From Vandiemenella viatica (lineage: Eukaryota; Arthropoda; Insecta; Orthoptera; Morabidae): a DNA stretch of 64,000 nt. The position numbers and the translations under genes are program-made. The DNA lies in contig CM061921.1 of the NCBI GenBank assembly GCA_031002005.1, forward strand, positions 127,006,597 through 127,070,596, in the 5' to 3' direction. Shown one piece after another: positions 10,504 to 20,877 of the stretch; position 1 is the first letter of the stretch; the number at the start of each line of letters is the position of its first letter. The notes below the pieces were generated by a model. The model was not told where the DNA came from and ran no database searches. It saw only the letters and a program-made list of their open reading frames with translations.

Positions 10504-11792
10504 GACTGGCGTGGGAATTCTGTGGAAGGTCAGCTCGGTGAGCCGTCGTTATTGCGGATTTAATGTCCGCGGCCAGTTGATCGAACTTTGTCAGTAGTGT
10601 CGTTAACATTGTCAGAAGCGACCCTACAATGTCGAACAGACGATCTATAGCTGCTCCTCCCTCGTTGCTTTGTGTGGGGAGTGGACAGTGCTGTTGGTGG
10701 TTTTGCCTTGCTTGAGTGGGCAAGTCTTGAGTTTCTTCCGCTTGTGGCAGTGGTTCTATAGGTCCTGCGACTGGCTAGTTGATGCCTCCGCGTAGGAGGT
10801 CATTGGTGTTGTTTTCTTTGACGGTTTGGTGTTCTTCTTCTTCTTATTGGGACCTTGTGCCTTTTCCTGCGGGATTTGGCGCTTTGGTGGCTTCTGAGAT
10901 GTCTTGGGTGACTTCTGAGATGTCGTGGTGGTTGCGTTATTATCACGTCGTCGTGGTTGGTTCCGCTCTGTGGTGGGTTTGTCAGCCGGTGGTTGGGTGT
11001 TCCCGGAATCCTGTCTTTTCTTTTCCTCACGCTGCTTTTGCGCGTTGGCAGCCTGTTCTGCAGCGACCCCGCGCTGCCTGTCCCTTGCCCGTTTGAAGGC
11101 CATGCAGCCTTTATAGCTGGCCACATGCTGACCACCGCAATTGGCACATTTGGGGAAGCATTGGACTGGGCCATTGGAGGATCTCAGTTTTTCAACTGAG
11201 ATGCACAGTGACATAAGGTACTCCAGTTGAAAGATTTTTCTATTTTGGGGCCTGTCGGGCATGACCACTAAAAATAGTGGCATAATGTCTGAAGTGCCAG
11301 GTCTCTTCAGCTGGGCCACTGTGCTTATGTTAAGTCCGAGATCTTCGAGCTCTTCCTTAATGACATCAGTTGGTATGGTTGAGGGCATCCCACGGAGGAC
11401 GACCTTCAGTATCTTCTCAGCAGCAGAAGGGAAGGTATAATAGGGTATGCCCTTCCTCTGCAACGCTGCGGTCACCTTAAGGTAGTGGTCAGTCGAACTA
11501 AAGCTTAGCTTGATCTTGTCGCCTCCGGCGGACTTGGCTTGGAAGGGTTGATTTTCCAGAATGCTTTTGATCATTTGGTACAGTTCCTTATAACTGTTTT
11601 GAAATTGTATTACAATAGGAGGAATCAAATGCTTTGATTGCTGTTGTTGTTGCAGCTGCTGTTGTTGTATTTGCTGTTGCTGCTGCGGCTGCTGTTGTTG
11701 CTGCTGCGGCTGCTGTTGTTGCTGCTGCGGCTGCTGTTGTTGCTGCTGCAGCTTCTGCTGTGGCTGTGTTTGCTGCTGCTGTTGTTGTTGTT
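10490..11792 (-). pseudogene. ORF1 (Gag-like) of Jockey-like copy A, lacking two zinc knuckles
   Basis: N-terminal polyglutamine (about 11792-11640), then a PRE_C2HC-type region with VVLRGMPSTIPTDVIKEEL and VEKLRSSNGPVQC. In related Gags three CCHC knuckles follow; here only the last remains (CANCGGQHVASYKGC) and sequence between GPVQC and PKCANC is missing, so an internal deletion removed two knuckles. A Lys/Gln/Pro-rich tail follows. A frameshift close to 10760 moves the C-terminus into the frame that ends at TAA 10492-10490, inside the ORF2 start. No start codon is visible because the 5' end is truncated. ORF1 protein binds the element RNA in the RNP. Confidence 0.8.
11629..11792. repeat. 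CAG/CAA (polyglutamine) repeat at the junction of two opposed LINEs
   Basis: Read on the minus strand, this is an in-frame glutamine tract with scattered Pro (about 50 residues), including three near-perfect copies of a CAGCCGCAGCAGCAACAA unit. On the plus strand the same tract gives alanine/valine-rich reading frames that are not real. Copies A (minus) and B (plus) meet at its right-hand edge. Confidence 0.8.
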
Positions 11793-12654
11793 GATGCGGT
11801 AGTAGAAGGCCTGCGAAGTGAAAATATCAACTTTTTTACCTTCTCTTCCACATCGATCAAAGAGCTGAAAGTTGTCCTGAGGGGTGCACCAGTCACCTTT
11901 GCGCCAGATGACATAAAAACCGAGCTGGATGATCTCGGTTTCAAAGCTCGATCCGTCGCCCAGATGAGGAAGCCAGGTACGAACTCAGTTATGCCGCTCT
12001 TCGCCATCACCCTCGCCGACAGTCCCGAGAACCGAACCATCTATCAGCTGCAACGACTCTTGGGACTGTCGGTCGGTGTGGAAAAGATGAGAGCTAGCCG
12101 CGGTCCCCCTCAGTGTCATAGGTGTCAATCCTATGGACATGTGCAGAAGCACTGCAACATGCCGCATAGGTGCGTTAAATGCAGTCGCTTCCACAGCTTT
12201 AGCACATGCAAACTCCAAAAGGGGGAGGGAGACCCTAAATGCGCAAACTGCAGTGGCAACCACGTGGCGAGCTGGAGGGGATGCCCTACAGCAAAGCAGG
12301 CTGCAGGCAGACAGCGTGACCGAGAGCAGCCGCAACAGAAAAAACCACCACTTGGACGTGTACACAACAAACAGAAACCAACAACCCCACAAACAAGCGC
12401 CGCTCGGAACACGGAAGAAAGAAAGTCCCCGTCAAAACCAAGCAGCGATACCACATCACAAAAACTCAACTGCACAGATCATGGCTGAAGAAAGCACAGA
12501 GCCCCTAAAAATGACCAGTGTCCTACAAGCACTCGCCGATATCATGACGCACATAACATCATTGGTTTCCAGGTAAGAAAGCCTGCCACAGCAGCTCCTA
12601 AAGGCAATCAAACAAACCACAGCAAGCACCGAAGCCAACCATGAACAGGTGTAG
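11793..12654 (+). pseudogene. ORF1 (Gag-like) of Jockey-like copy B
   Basis: Begins without a start at VVEGLRSENINFFTF, then VVLRGAPVTFAPDDIKTEL (PRE_C2HC-type) and three CCHC knuckles: CHRCQSYGHVQKHC, CVKCSRFHSFSTC and CANCSGNHVASWRGC. One extra A near 12466 shifts the frame so that the long ORF ends at 12488; copy C lacks that A and reads on to TAA 21490-21492. Downstream of TAA 12574-12576 the same frame continues to TAG 12652-12654, which overlaps the ORF2 ATG at 12641. The shared TAA therefore looks like an acquired nonsense mutation. The apparent Ala/Val-rich N-terminus upstream is antisense to the polyglutamine tract of copy A. Confidence 0.8.
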
Positions 12655-15316
12655 ACAAGTAAACAGTCTTACGTTCTGTTTATGGAACGCAAACGGCGTC
12701 TTCAGGCAGCAGGAGAACTGCGGCAATTTCTCAACGACGAGGGCATCGACGTTTCGCTTGTATGTGAAACACATTTGAAACCAGGGCTCAAGCTGACAGC
12801 ACAAATTATCGCACATACCGAAAAGATCGACCCACAGCAGGGGGTGGAACAGCGATCCTTGTGCGCTCGTCCATACCACACTATGAAATAGTGCTGCCTG
12901 CAATGACAACCATAGAGGCAACCGCGGTGGTGATCGAAACCAGCGACGGGCCAATCACCGTCATTGCTGTTTACCATCCTCCCGGTAGACACATTGATGA
13001 GGATGATCTAACAGCTCTTCTGACCATCCGCGGAAAACTGCTCGTTGCCGGGGACTTAAATGCAAAACATCAATTCCTGGAACAGCAGGGTCACTACCAT
13101 CAGCGGCAGGAGACTCCTGAGGGCCTGCAATAACAACAACTGTGCTGTAATTGCCCCTGACGTCCCTACGTACACACCCCGAAACCATAGACACAGAGGA
13201 GATGTTCTAGATATAGCCATCACCCGAGGGTTTCCTGGATTCCTCGAGGCCAGGACCGCAAACCGCCTATCGTCCGACCACAAACCTGTCATCGTGGAAA
13301 CACGCGATACGAAAGCCGGCAGATCCGAAGAAACGAGGCGGAACTACAAGAAAGCGGATTGACCTCGCTTTAGAAATCTATTATCCACGGACCCTCACGA
13401 ACAGCAGCAGAGAGCTGACGACGACGAAGACCCAGTGACAGCCCTCCAGTTACTCACAGATCAGATAAGGAAAGCAGCCGACACATCAGCTCCAGTCCTA
13501 CAGAGCGAAACCAAACAGCAACAACTCCCAGCTGAGATCCTTGATCTGATAAGAACAAAAAATAGAGCAGCCCGCACCTGGCAGGAGACGAGGAGGCCTG
13601 AAGACCGCCGCCACCTAAACCGCCTAATTCGGGACATAAAAGCACGCATCCAGGACCACCGAAACCAGGAATGGGCCAATAGTCTCTCCACACTACATGT
13701 AGAGGATGGGTCGGCCTGGAAACAAACAAAGCAGTTCACCAAAAGAGAAATCGAATCCCACCTCTACAAGGAAAAAACGGTCTTGTCTGCAAGCCTATAG
13801 ACAAGGCAAACTGCCTCGCCGACTCCTTTGAGGCAAACTTCAGGTCCATCGACAACCCAAGCGACGAGGAGCATATAAGGACAGTCAAGGACCACCTGCA
13901 GCGATAGATGACAGAAGAAAACGGAGAGGCAGAGGAGGGCGAAATTGAACCATTTACTGCCGCTGAATTCCGCAAAGTTGTGGCCAAGCTCCCACCAGAC
14001 AAGGCGCCTGGTCACGACGGCATAACAAACAGAGTCCTCAAAAACCTCCCAGCTGAAAACGTCCTGAAGCTGGTTGCAATTTTCAACAACATCGTCCGGC
14101 GAAGAGTCTTCACGTCGGCTTGGAAACACGCGGAAATCGGTTGCTATTCCAAATGCTGGCAAGGACACATCAGTTCCCCAAAACTACAGACCAATAAGCC
14201 TTCTGCCAAACATCAGCAAGGTCTTCGAACGTCTTTTGCTGACGCGCCTCCAGCGCCACATCCAGGAAGGAGAAATGATCCCAGCAGAGCAACACGGCTT
14301 CAGGCCCGGTCATTCCACTATTCACCAGCTGCTGCATGTCGTAGAAGAGGCGACATCCGCCTTCAACTGCAGGGACTACTGTGGAGTGGTATTCCTGGAT
14401 GTGGCAAAAGCGTTCGATACGGTCTGGCATGAAGGCCTGCTGTACAAAATGGCAACTCTCGGCGTGCCGGGCTCCTATCTAAAGCTAATCGAGAGCTACC
14501 TAAGCCAGCGGACGTTCTCTGTGAAGGTGGGAAACGACAGCTCAACAAAAAGATGCATTCGCGCCAGTGTCCCACAGGGCAGTGTACTCGGCCCCGTGCT
14601 GTACACCATATACACGACCTACTTGCCTATGAGGCAACAAGCCAGCACGGCTCTATGCGCCGACGACACGGCCGTGTTCGCTACGTCGCGCTGCCCAACG
14701 GTGGTCGTCCGACGCCTTCAGGCGTCACTCGACGATATAGAGGAATGGGCAACCAAGTGGAGGGTAAAAATAAACGCTGCAAAGAGCCAAGCCATCATGC
14801 TCACGCTGAGGCGCACGCAGGAACAGCCGATGCTCAAACTCTTCGGTGAAAACATCCCATGGGTAACAAGGGCAAAATACCTGGGTGTAACCCTGGACAC
14901 CAAACTGACGTGGAAGCCGCACGCGGAGGACACGCGTCGAAAAGTTCATCAGAGACTGGGAGCGTTCTACCCGGTGCTAAACCACAACAGCACGCTCCCC
15001 CCAACATGTGGCCTCCACATCTACCAGGCGCTAGTGAGGCCGATAATGGAGTACGCCGCACCAGTCTCGGCGTACGCAGCCAACTCACACATCGGCCGCC
15101 TACAACGTCTGCAGAACAGAATTCTGAAGAGAGCGCTGCACCTGCCCCTCCGGTTCCCGACTGAAGAACTGCACGTCGCGGCGGGAATGCCGAAACTCCA
15201 ACAGCGGCACAATCAAGCTGCTAGAGCTTTCTACGCGAAAGGACAACAAAGTGACAACCGCCTGATCAGAACACTCGCCCTGTATGATCCAGACCAAGGG
15301 CAACACAAGAGACCGT
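12641..15316 (+). pseudogene. ORF2 of Jockey-like copy B: endonuclease-RT with several breaks
   Basis: ATG at 12641 overlaps the ORF1 end by 14 nt. Frameshifts lie near 12710 (missing G compared with copy C), 13070, 13740 (A-run) and 14140. Nonsense codons lie at 13360-13362 (Trp to TGA) and 13906-13908. The endonuclease retains ETHLKPG, DVLDIAITRG and LSSDHKPV; the RT retains NYRPISLLPNISKVFERLLL, FLDVAKAFDTVWH and VPQGSVLGPVLY. The catalytic box reads CADD, so the aromatic residue of the usual YADD is replaced by Cys (about 14656). The reading frame runs into the I-element tail and stops at 15348, which is an artefact of the insertion. Confidence 0.85.
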
Positions 15317-15345
15317 TGTTGTTGTTGTTGTTGTTATTTTGGTTT

Positions 15346-15380
15346 TAGGGCGCGTCGACAACGGGGTCATTAGCGCCCTA
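15346..15380 (-). ncRNA. 3'-terminal stem-loop of the I-clade LINE
   Basis: On the element strand the stem TAGGGCGC pairs perfectly with GCGCCCTA around the 19-nt loop TAATGACCCCGTTGTCGAC, followed by TAAAACCAAAATAAC and the CAA tail. The same 19-nt loop with other pairing stems ends the SINE copies at 33.9, 36.8, 45.9 and 46.9 kb. In LINEs of other groups such 3' hairpins are recognised by the RT; that role is inferred here. Confidence 0.65.
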
Positions 15381-15412
15381 GCAACAACCAGGCGTGACAA
15401 CGTGGCAAAATT

Positions 15413-15914
15413 GCCGTCTGTGTGGCCGACTGTAAAGGGGTCGGCCACAGAGACAGCACAATAAAATACTAGACTACTAACTAAAATACCGTCTGCGTGG
15501 CCGACTGTAAAGAGATCGGCCACACAGACGGCTACATGAGATCTGAAACAACGCAATAAAATATAAAAATTCATACATTAACTGGTTGGCTGTAAAAGGG
15601 CCAACCAGTTTAAAAAACAAGTTAGCTGGCTGGCAGTAAAAGGGCCAGCCATATAAACAGTGTCACAAGTAAAAACTGTACTTGGATTGGTGGTTGTAAA
15701 TGACCACCAATCCAATTACAAAATCTAGGCCGATCTGCCCAAAATTTTTGGGACAAGACCGGCCAAGCAACAAAACTTTAAAACATAAGCCACGTTGTCA
15801 CCGTCATCGTTTTAAAATAAGGGACAGATCGTTGGCTAAGCCAACGTCTGCCCTTAGATCTAAAAACAATACACATTCGGTTAAAATGTGGCGTACCGTC
15901 AAAGGTACGCCACA
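15413..15914 (-). ncRNA. Series of about eight hairpins in the I-clade LINE 3' region
   Basis: Inverted repeats (plus coordinates): 15413-15457 (about 15 bp with mismatches), 15489-15531 (15 of 16 bp), 15580-15610 (10-11 bp), 15627-15651 (8 bp), 15677-15720 (4 + 13 bp around one mismatch), 15728-15764, 15819-15855 (7 perfect bp extended by bulges) and 15887-15914 (11 perfect bp). The first five share the loop motif TTTAC on the element strand (TTTACAG in two or three) while most stems differ in sequence; the first two stems are related (GTGGCCGA). The last two hairpins overlap the ORF2 3' coding end. No function is known to me. Confidence 0.75.
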
Positions 15915-18900
15915 AGCATCACATTCCGGACGGTCCTCCCGGCGGAGAAGAAAGCTGTGCGTCAGAGGACAGTGCCCTATACGGAGGCGAGTAAGGAGAA
16001 CTTCATCCCTCCTCGCCCGCTGGAAGCAGCTGCTCCACGGCTGAACGGTCGGTTTGACCAGCCGGAAGCTTATTATGCTCAACCTCCAGCCACTGCCCTG
16101 CAAAACGTCGAAAACCAATCTTTTCCCCGCCGAGGCAAGGTCAGACTTTGGGACCGGATCAAAGTCAATTCTGACCTTGTTGCAGGCTAACTTGGCAGCT
16201 TCATCAGCTGCCTCGTTCCCCCTGATTCCCACATGACCAGGTACCCAGCAGAATACGACCTCCTTCCCACAGGACTGGAGGGAGAGGAGGGCGTCCTGGA
16301 TGTCCTGGACTAGACGGTCTGCTGGGTACATAGTTGCTAACGCCTGAATACAACTGAGGGAATCACAGCATATGAGGTACTTCATATGACGGCGTCCCTT
16401 CATATGCTGGAGCGACTTTAGTATAGCATAGCACTCTGCAGTGTACACGCTGCACCCGCTATCCAGCTTGTATTTGTAAGTCGCTCGAGGGAACACTACG
16501 GAGCAGCCTACTCCGTTCGCCTGCTTAGACCCATCCGTATATACCGGGGTAAACTCCTGATACTGGTTTAAGATGTCGTTAAAAACTCTGTTAAAAACAC
16601 AGTCAGAGGTAGACAGCTTGTGGAACCTTGACATTTCTAAAATCGTTCTGGGCCTCTTTAAAAGCCAGGGAGGAGATTTACTCCAACCCTGATGATAAAA
16701 AATGGGAAACTCGAATCCGTATTGTTCAAAAATAGCCTTTGTACGGTAGCTGAACGGTTTAGTGGCTCTATGCCGGTTGGTATAGAGCCGCTCGTAGTTT
16801 AGGATGTAGCACTATGTCGTACACGGGACTGCCAGGAGTTGTGGCAACATGTACATAGTGTCGCACCATGAGGAGATGCCGCCGGATGGAAAGCGGCGGC
16901 TCGCCAGACTCAGCACAAATGCTGGGTATTGGGCTAGTGCGATAGGCACCCGTGGCGAGTTGAATTCCAGCATGGTGGACCCTATCCAACATCCGAAGAT
17001 AGCTGTCCCGTGCCGAACTGTAAACAATACACCCGTATTCCAACCGCGACCGTACAAAGGCTCGATAAAACTGTAGCAGGCAGGAGCCGTCGGCGCCCCA
17101 CGACCTGCCACACAGACATTTTTAAAACGTTTAAAGCTTTCAAGGCTCTGGCTTTTACATCTTTAAGATGTGGCAGCCAGCTTAGCCTTGCGTCTAGAAT
17201 GAGGTCCAGAAACCGAACAGTTTCAGTAAAATGCAAAACGGTGTTCCTCAGGGTAAGGTGGGGTTCAGCTAAAAGACTTCTGCTACGAGTAAAAAGTACA
17301 CACCGGGTTTTCTCGGCAGAGAATCGAAAACCGGTGTGCACTGACCATTCATCCAGCCTGTTTAGCGGGAGTTGCAGCTGCCGCTCGGCGCTTCTCAGGC
17401 TGGGCGATGCAATAAAAATTAAAAAATCGTCCACATATAAAGAGAACCGAATGGGACTCCTTATAACCATAGAGATAGTGTTGATTGCGATAGCAAATAG
17501 GGTCACGCTTAAAACTGAACCCTGAGGAACACCATTTTCCTGAATAAAAAGATCAGACACTTCACTACCGACTCGGTACCGGAAGCAACGACCAGATAAA
17601 AATGATTTTAAAAAAACGGGTCAGGTTACCCCTAAATCCCCATTCGTGTAACTGATTTAAAATAACATGCCGCCAGGTAGTATCGTAGGCCTTTTCAAGA
17701 TCGAAAAAAAACACCCACAAGGTGTTGGCTGCGGATAAACGCATCCTGTATTGCCGCCTCCAGGAAGATCAGGTTGTCCAAGGTGGAACGTGACTTCCTG
17801 AATCCACACTGAAAGCGGCTCAGCAGATTACGGGATTCAAGACACCAGACGAGGCGGCGGTTAACCATCCTCTCCGGTGTCTTCCCCACGCGGCTAGTCA
17901 AGGCAATACTACGATAACTACCTGGCAACAACTTATCCTTTCCAGGTTTTAAAATAGGGATAAGCGTTGCTTCTTTCCACGAGTCGGGGAAGTGTCCCCC
18001 GGTCCATATATCATTAAAAATATCTACAAGGTACTCCTTAGCATCTTTATTAAGATGCCTCAGCATCTGGTACTGGATCAAATCAGGCCCTGGAGCAGTA
18101 TCGTTGGCGCTGTTTAACGCTGACTCCAGCTCCCAAAATGTAAATGGGCAGTTGTAGGCCTCTGTATTCAACGAGTCAAAGCATAGCGCGCGCCTCTCGG
18201 CAGCAATCTTGCGTTGCTCGAACCGAGGGTCAAAATTGGTGGATGAAGTGATAGCGGCAAAGTTCTCCGCCATCAGCTGCGCTATGCTTCTGTTGTCGGT
18301 AATAATACGTCCGTGATCCAGTAATCCAGATACTGGTGGACGGGAGTACCTTCCAGATATACGGCGGATAGACTCCCATACTTTCGACGAAGGTGTGGAA
18401 CGATTTATGGTGCTCACAAAGTTCTGCCATGACCTTTTCTTGCTCTCCTTAATAACACGACGCGCCTTAGCTCTGGCTATACGGAACGCTGCAAGGTTGT
18501 CGGATGTAGGGTACAACCTGAAACGCCGCAACGCTCGTCTGCGACCCTGAATGGCGGAACGACATTCATCGTTCCACCAGGGGACGCGCGTCCTTCGCAG
18601 CGTTCCGGAGCTTTTCGGCATGGAAACGTCAGCTGCCTGGTGAATCGCCTTTGTAAGGTGATTCACCTTCTCGTCAAGACTGTTATACTCCTCTAGAATA
18701 ATGGAGCGGCGGTAGAGTTGCCAGTCGGCTTTGCTGACGTTCCATTTGCGTCGGTTATTCCCTCCTCCACGCTCAAACTCTACGTGCATCCATATTGGGA
18801 AGTGGTCGCTTCCATGAAGGTCACGATCCACCTCCCAATGCACGGAGTCCGTGATTGAGGGGGAGCACAATGAAAGGTCAATGGCAGAGGACGATCCGGA

Positions 18901-19422
18901 AGCAGTGGCAAAATGTGTCATTGCACCAGTATTGAGGGGACATATTTCCTCTTGCTCTATTAATCTACCAACCATTCGGCCACGGGGGCAATCGGCATTT
19001 GAGCCCCACAACGCACTATGTGCGTTGAAATCACCTACAAGGAGGAATGGCCGAGTAAGCTGCCGCAAGATGTTAGACATGTCGTCGTAACTCATGGGCG
19101 TGTTAGGTGGTAGATAAATAGAGCATACTGTGAGTTGAGTGGGACCATAAATCCTCACTGCCACTGCTTGTAAATCAGAGGTGAGAGCTACAGGTTCGGA
19201 GTGGACAGTGTTTCGGACAAACACCGCCACTCAACCCTTCGCTCGATCACCCTCGGTATCGTCCTTACGGTACAAGTCATACCCTCTTAGCACAGGTTGG
19301 TGTGATGGTCTGAAATATGTCTCTTGCAGACAGAGACACAAAGGACCAGACCGTGCTAAGAGGTGTAACTCCTCTTTGTGAGCTGTAAATCCATTGATGT
19401 TCCACTGAAGTATGGGAGCCAT
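15804..19422 (-). pseudogene. ORF2 of the I-clade LINE: endonuclease, RT and RNase H
   Basis: ATG at 19422 (MAPILQWNINGF) lies two bases after the ORF1 stop. Endonuclease: LQETYFRP, LLVGDFNAHSALWGS, SSSAIDLSLCSP and HGSDHFPIW. An in-frame TGA sits at 19233-19231. RT: GSYRSIALTSRVGKTPERMV, FQCGFRKSRSTLDNL, DLEKAYDTTWR, NGVPQGSVLSVTLF and catalytic YVDD. Frameshifts fall in T runs near 17712 and 17610, plus breaks near 17000-16750. RNase H (from about 16550): VYTDGSK, the ECYAILKSL region with the catalytic Glu, CDSLSCIQAL and WVPGHVGIRGNEAADEAAK, i.e. the expected D-E-D-D set. The C-terminus has a CX2CX7HX4C motif (CDACGVPLTVRHILTEC). It makes DNA by target-primed reverse transcription. Confidence 0.87.
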
Positions 19423-19424
19423 CC

Positions 19425-20877
19425 TTACCTATTTAACCTCACCCGCCCCGGTTCGGGTGGGTCTTCGGTCATATCCTGCTGAGGAACGGGACCAGACTCG
19501 TCCACCAGCATTTCCGTTTCTTCCTGCCCGGAAGCGGAGACAGACATCTCCGACCCAGAGGACTCCTCAAATTCCTCGTCGTTCTTTTTCTTCTTCTTCT
19601 TCTTCCCCTTACCCTCCCTACTGATGGACAGTCTGGGAGGAGACGAAGAAGGGGACTTGACAAACTGGGTCGGATCAGTCTGTCTAAACTTGGGACGTCT
19701 GATTTTCTGGTCACCTCTATTTCCACCGCTAGCTAATGGAATCCGCTACCATTTCAATAGCGCGCGGTGGAATAGGAGGTGCCGTTAACTTGTTTGCTGG
19801 TGGAGTCTTTGATACTGCTGCTGGAATGGTCGAGGTTGCAGATGTGTTGGTAGCGACATTTGCGGTCCTAGGTGTCACGACCTTGGTGGTTTTGGCACCA
19901 CACTTGCACTGACATGAGCACGTAGTGCTTGTGCCCATGTCTGCATAGGATGTCTGCGTAGCAACACTTTCTTTCCTGACGGGAGTCGAGACCGTCTTGG
20001 CAAAGCTTGTTCCAAATATTGGAGCGGCGAGCGCTTTCGCCTTCTTCTTTGCCTCTATATAAGGTATCCGCTCTTTGGTCTTCAACTCCTGTATCTTGCG
20101 CTCTTCAAGATACACTTGACACTCCCTGCTCCAGGCCGGGTGCGACCCGGAGCAGTTGACACACACCTGTGGGAGCGTGAAATTGGCACCAGGCTCATGT
20201 GCCCCCTTGCCGCATCTACCACAGGTGGGGTTGCCCTTGCATGACGCCGTCGTATGTCCGAACCTCTGGCACTGGAAGCAGCGCATTGGGTCCGGAACAT
20301 ACATACGGACGTTCAAGTTAATGTAGCCAGCTTTAATACACTTGGGCAACACTGGAGTGTCAAACGTCAGGACGAAGGGGGCAGTCTTTTCAAGACTGCC
20401 ATTTACCCTCCGTGTAATCTGACGCACCTCGACCACTTGCTGATCTTCCCACTCCTTAACGAGTTCCTCGGTTCCTAAATCCATGATGTCACGGCAGGTG
20501 ACGACGCCTTTTGAAGAATTCAGGGATTTGTGGAGTTCGCATTTAACAGCGAACTCCCCGAGCTTCTCACAGTTAAGGAGCTGGGATGCCTGCCTACTGG
20601 TGGTTGTTTCCAGCAGCAGCGTCCCGTTCCTCAGCTTTTTAACTGATCTCAAGGTTCCAACCAGTCCTTCCAACCCTTTATTAATATAAAAAGGGGACAC
20701 CTTTTCAAATGTCCCCTCAACCCTTTCCATTACAACGAAAGCGTTCGGTATCGAACAGACTTTCCCGTGACTATGGCTTTCTGAAGCGGGAGGGCTATCA
20801 ACCCTGGCCCGCTTCTTAGTACTGGGTGTATTGGGTTTTTGTGTGTGACTTCGTTTTGGTCCCACGAGCAAAAACAT
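19425..20877 (-). pseudogene. ORF1 (Gag, CCHC) of the I-clade LINE, one frameshift
   Basis: I chose ATG 20877 (MFLLVGPKRSHTQ) because upstream frames are 5' UTR. The protein has a basic/Pro-rich N-terminus with KKRARVDSPPAS, a central region (VVMERVEGTFEKVSPFYINK, RNGTLLLETTTSRQASQLL) and a zinc-knuckle block: CFQCQRFGHTTASC, CGRCGKGAHEPG and CVNCSGSHPAWSREC. A stop at 19731-19729 comes from a frameshift in the AGCTAGC sequence; the next frame continues with a Lys-rich run (KGKKKKKKKNDEEFEESSG) and ends at TAA 19427-19425, directly before ORF2. The protein should coat the element RNA and form particles with ORF2. Confidence 0.82.

Larger units (their letters stand above)
7513..11790 (-). mobile_element. 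Jockey-like LINE copy A (minus strand, 5'-truncated)
   Basis: Two-ORF non-LTR retrotransposon without RNase H: a Gag-like ORF1, an ORF2 with AP endonuclease plus RT, and a 3' UTR ending at the 14-bp direct repeat. ORF1 begins inside a polyglutamine tract at the junction with the oppositely oriented copy B, so the 5' end is missing. Composition is much more GC-rich than the flanks. Damage is light (two coding frameshifts seen plus an internal deletion), so it is fairly young. It is distinct from copies B and C; RT proteins look roughly 60 percent identical by eye. Confidence 0.85.
11793..15316 (+). mobile_element. Jockey-like LINE copy B (plus strand, truncated at both ends)
   Basis: Contains most of ORF1 and nearly all of ORF2 of a second Jockey-like subfamily. 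The 5' end is cut at the CAG-repeat junction with copy A; the 3' end is cut after CAACACAAGAGACC by the I-clade element. From about 12300 to 15316 it aligns with copy C (21220-24227) with near-identity and the same length within a few bases, including a shared ORF1 stop (TAA at 12574-12576 and 21490-21492). Confidence 0.85.

Noticed and set aside
11634..11800. Alanine/valine-rich N-terminus of a plus-strand ORF (284 codons) over the CAG repeat
   Set aside because: It is the antisense reading of the polyglutamine tract of the minus-strand LINE ORF1. The plus-strand LINE coding homology starts only at about 11793.
15301..15348. Leucine-rich C-terminus of the Jockey copy B ORF2
   Set aside because: It is translation of the GTT repeat tail of the inserted I element, not part of the Jockey protein.
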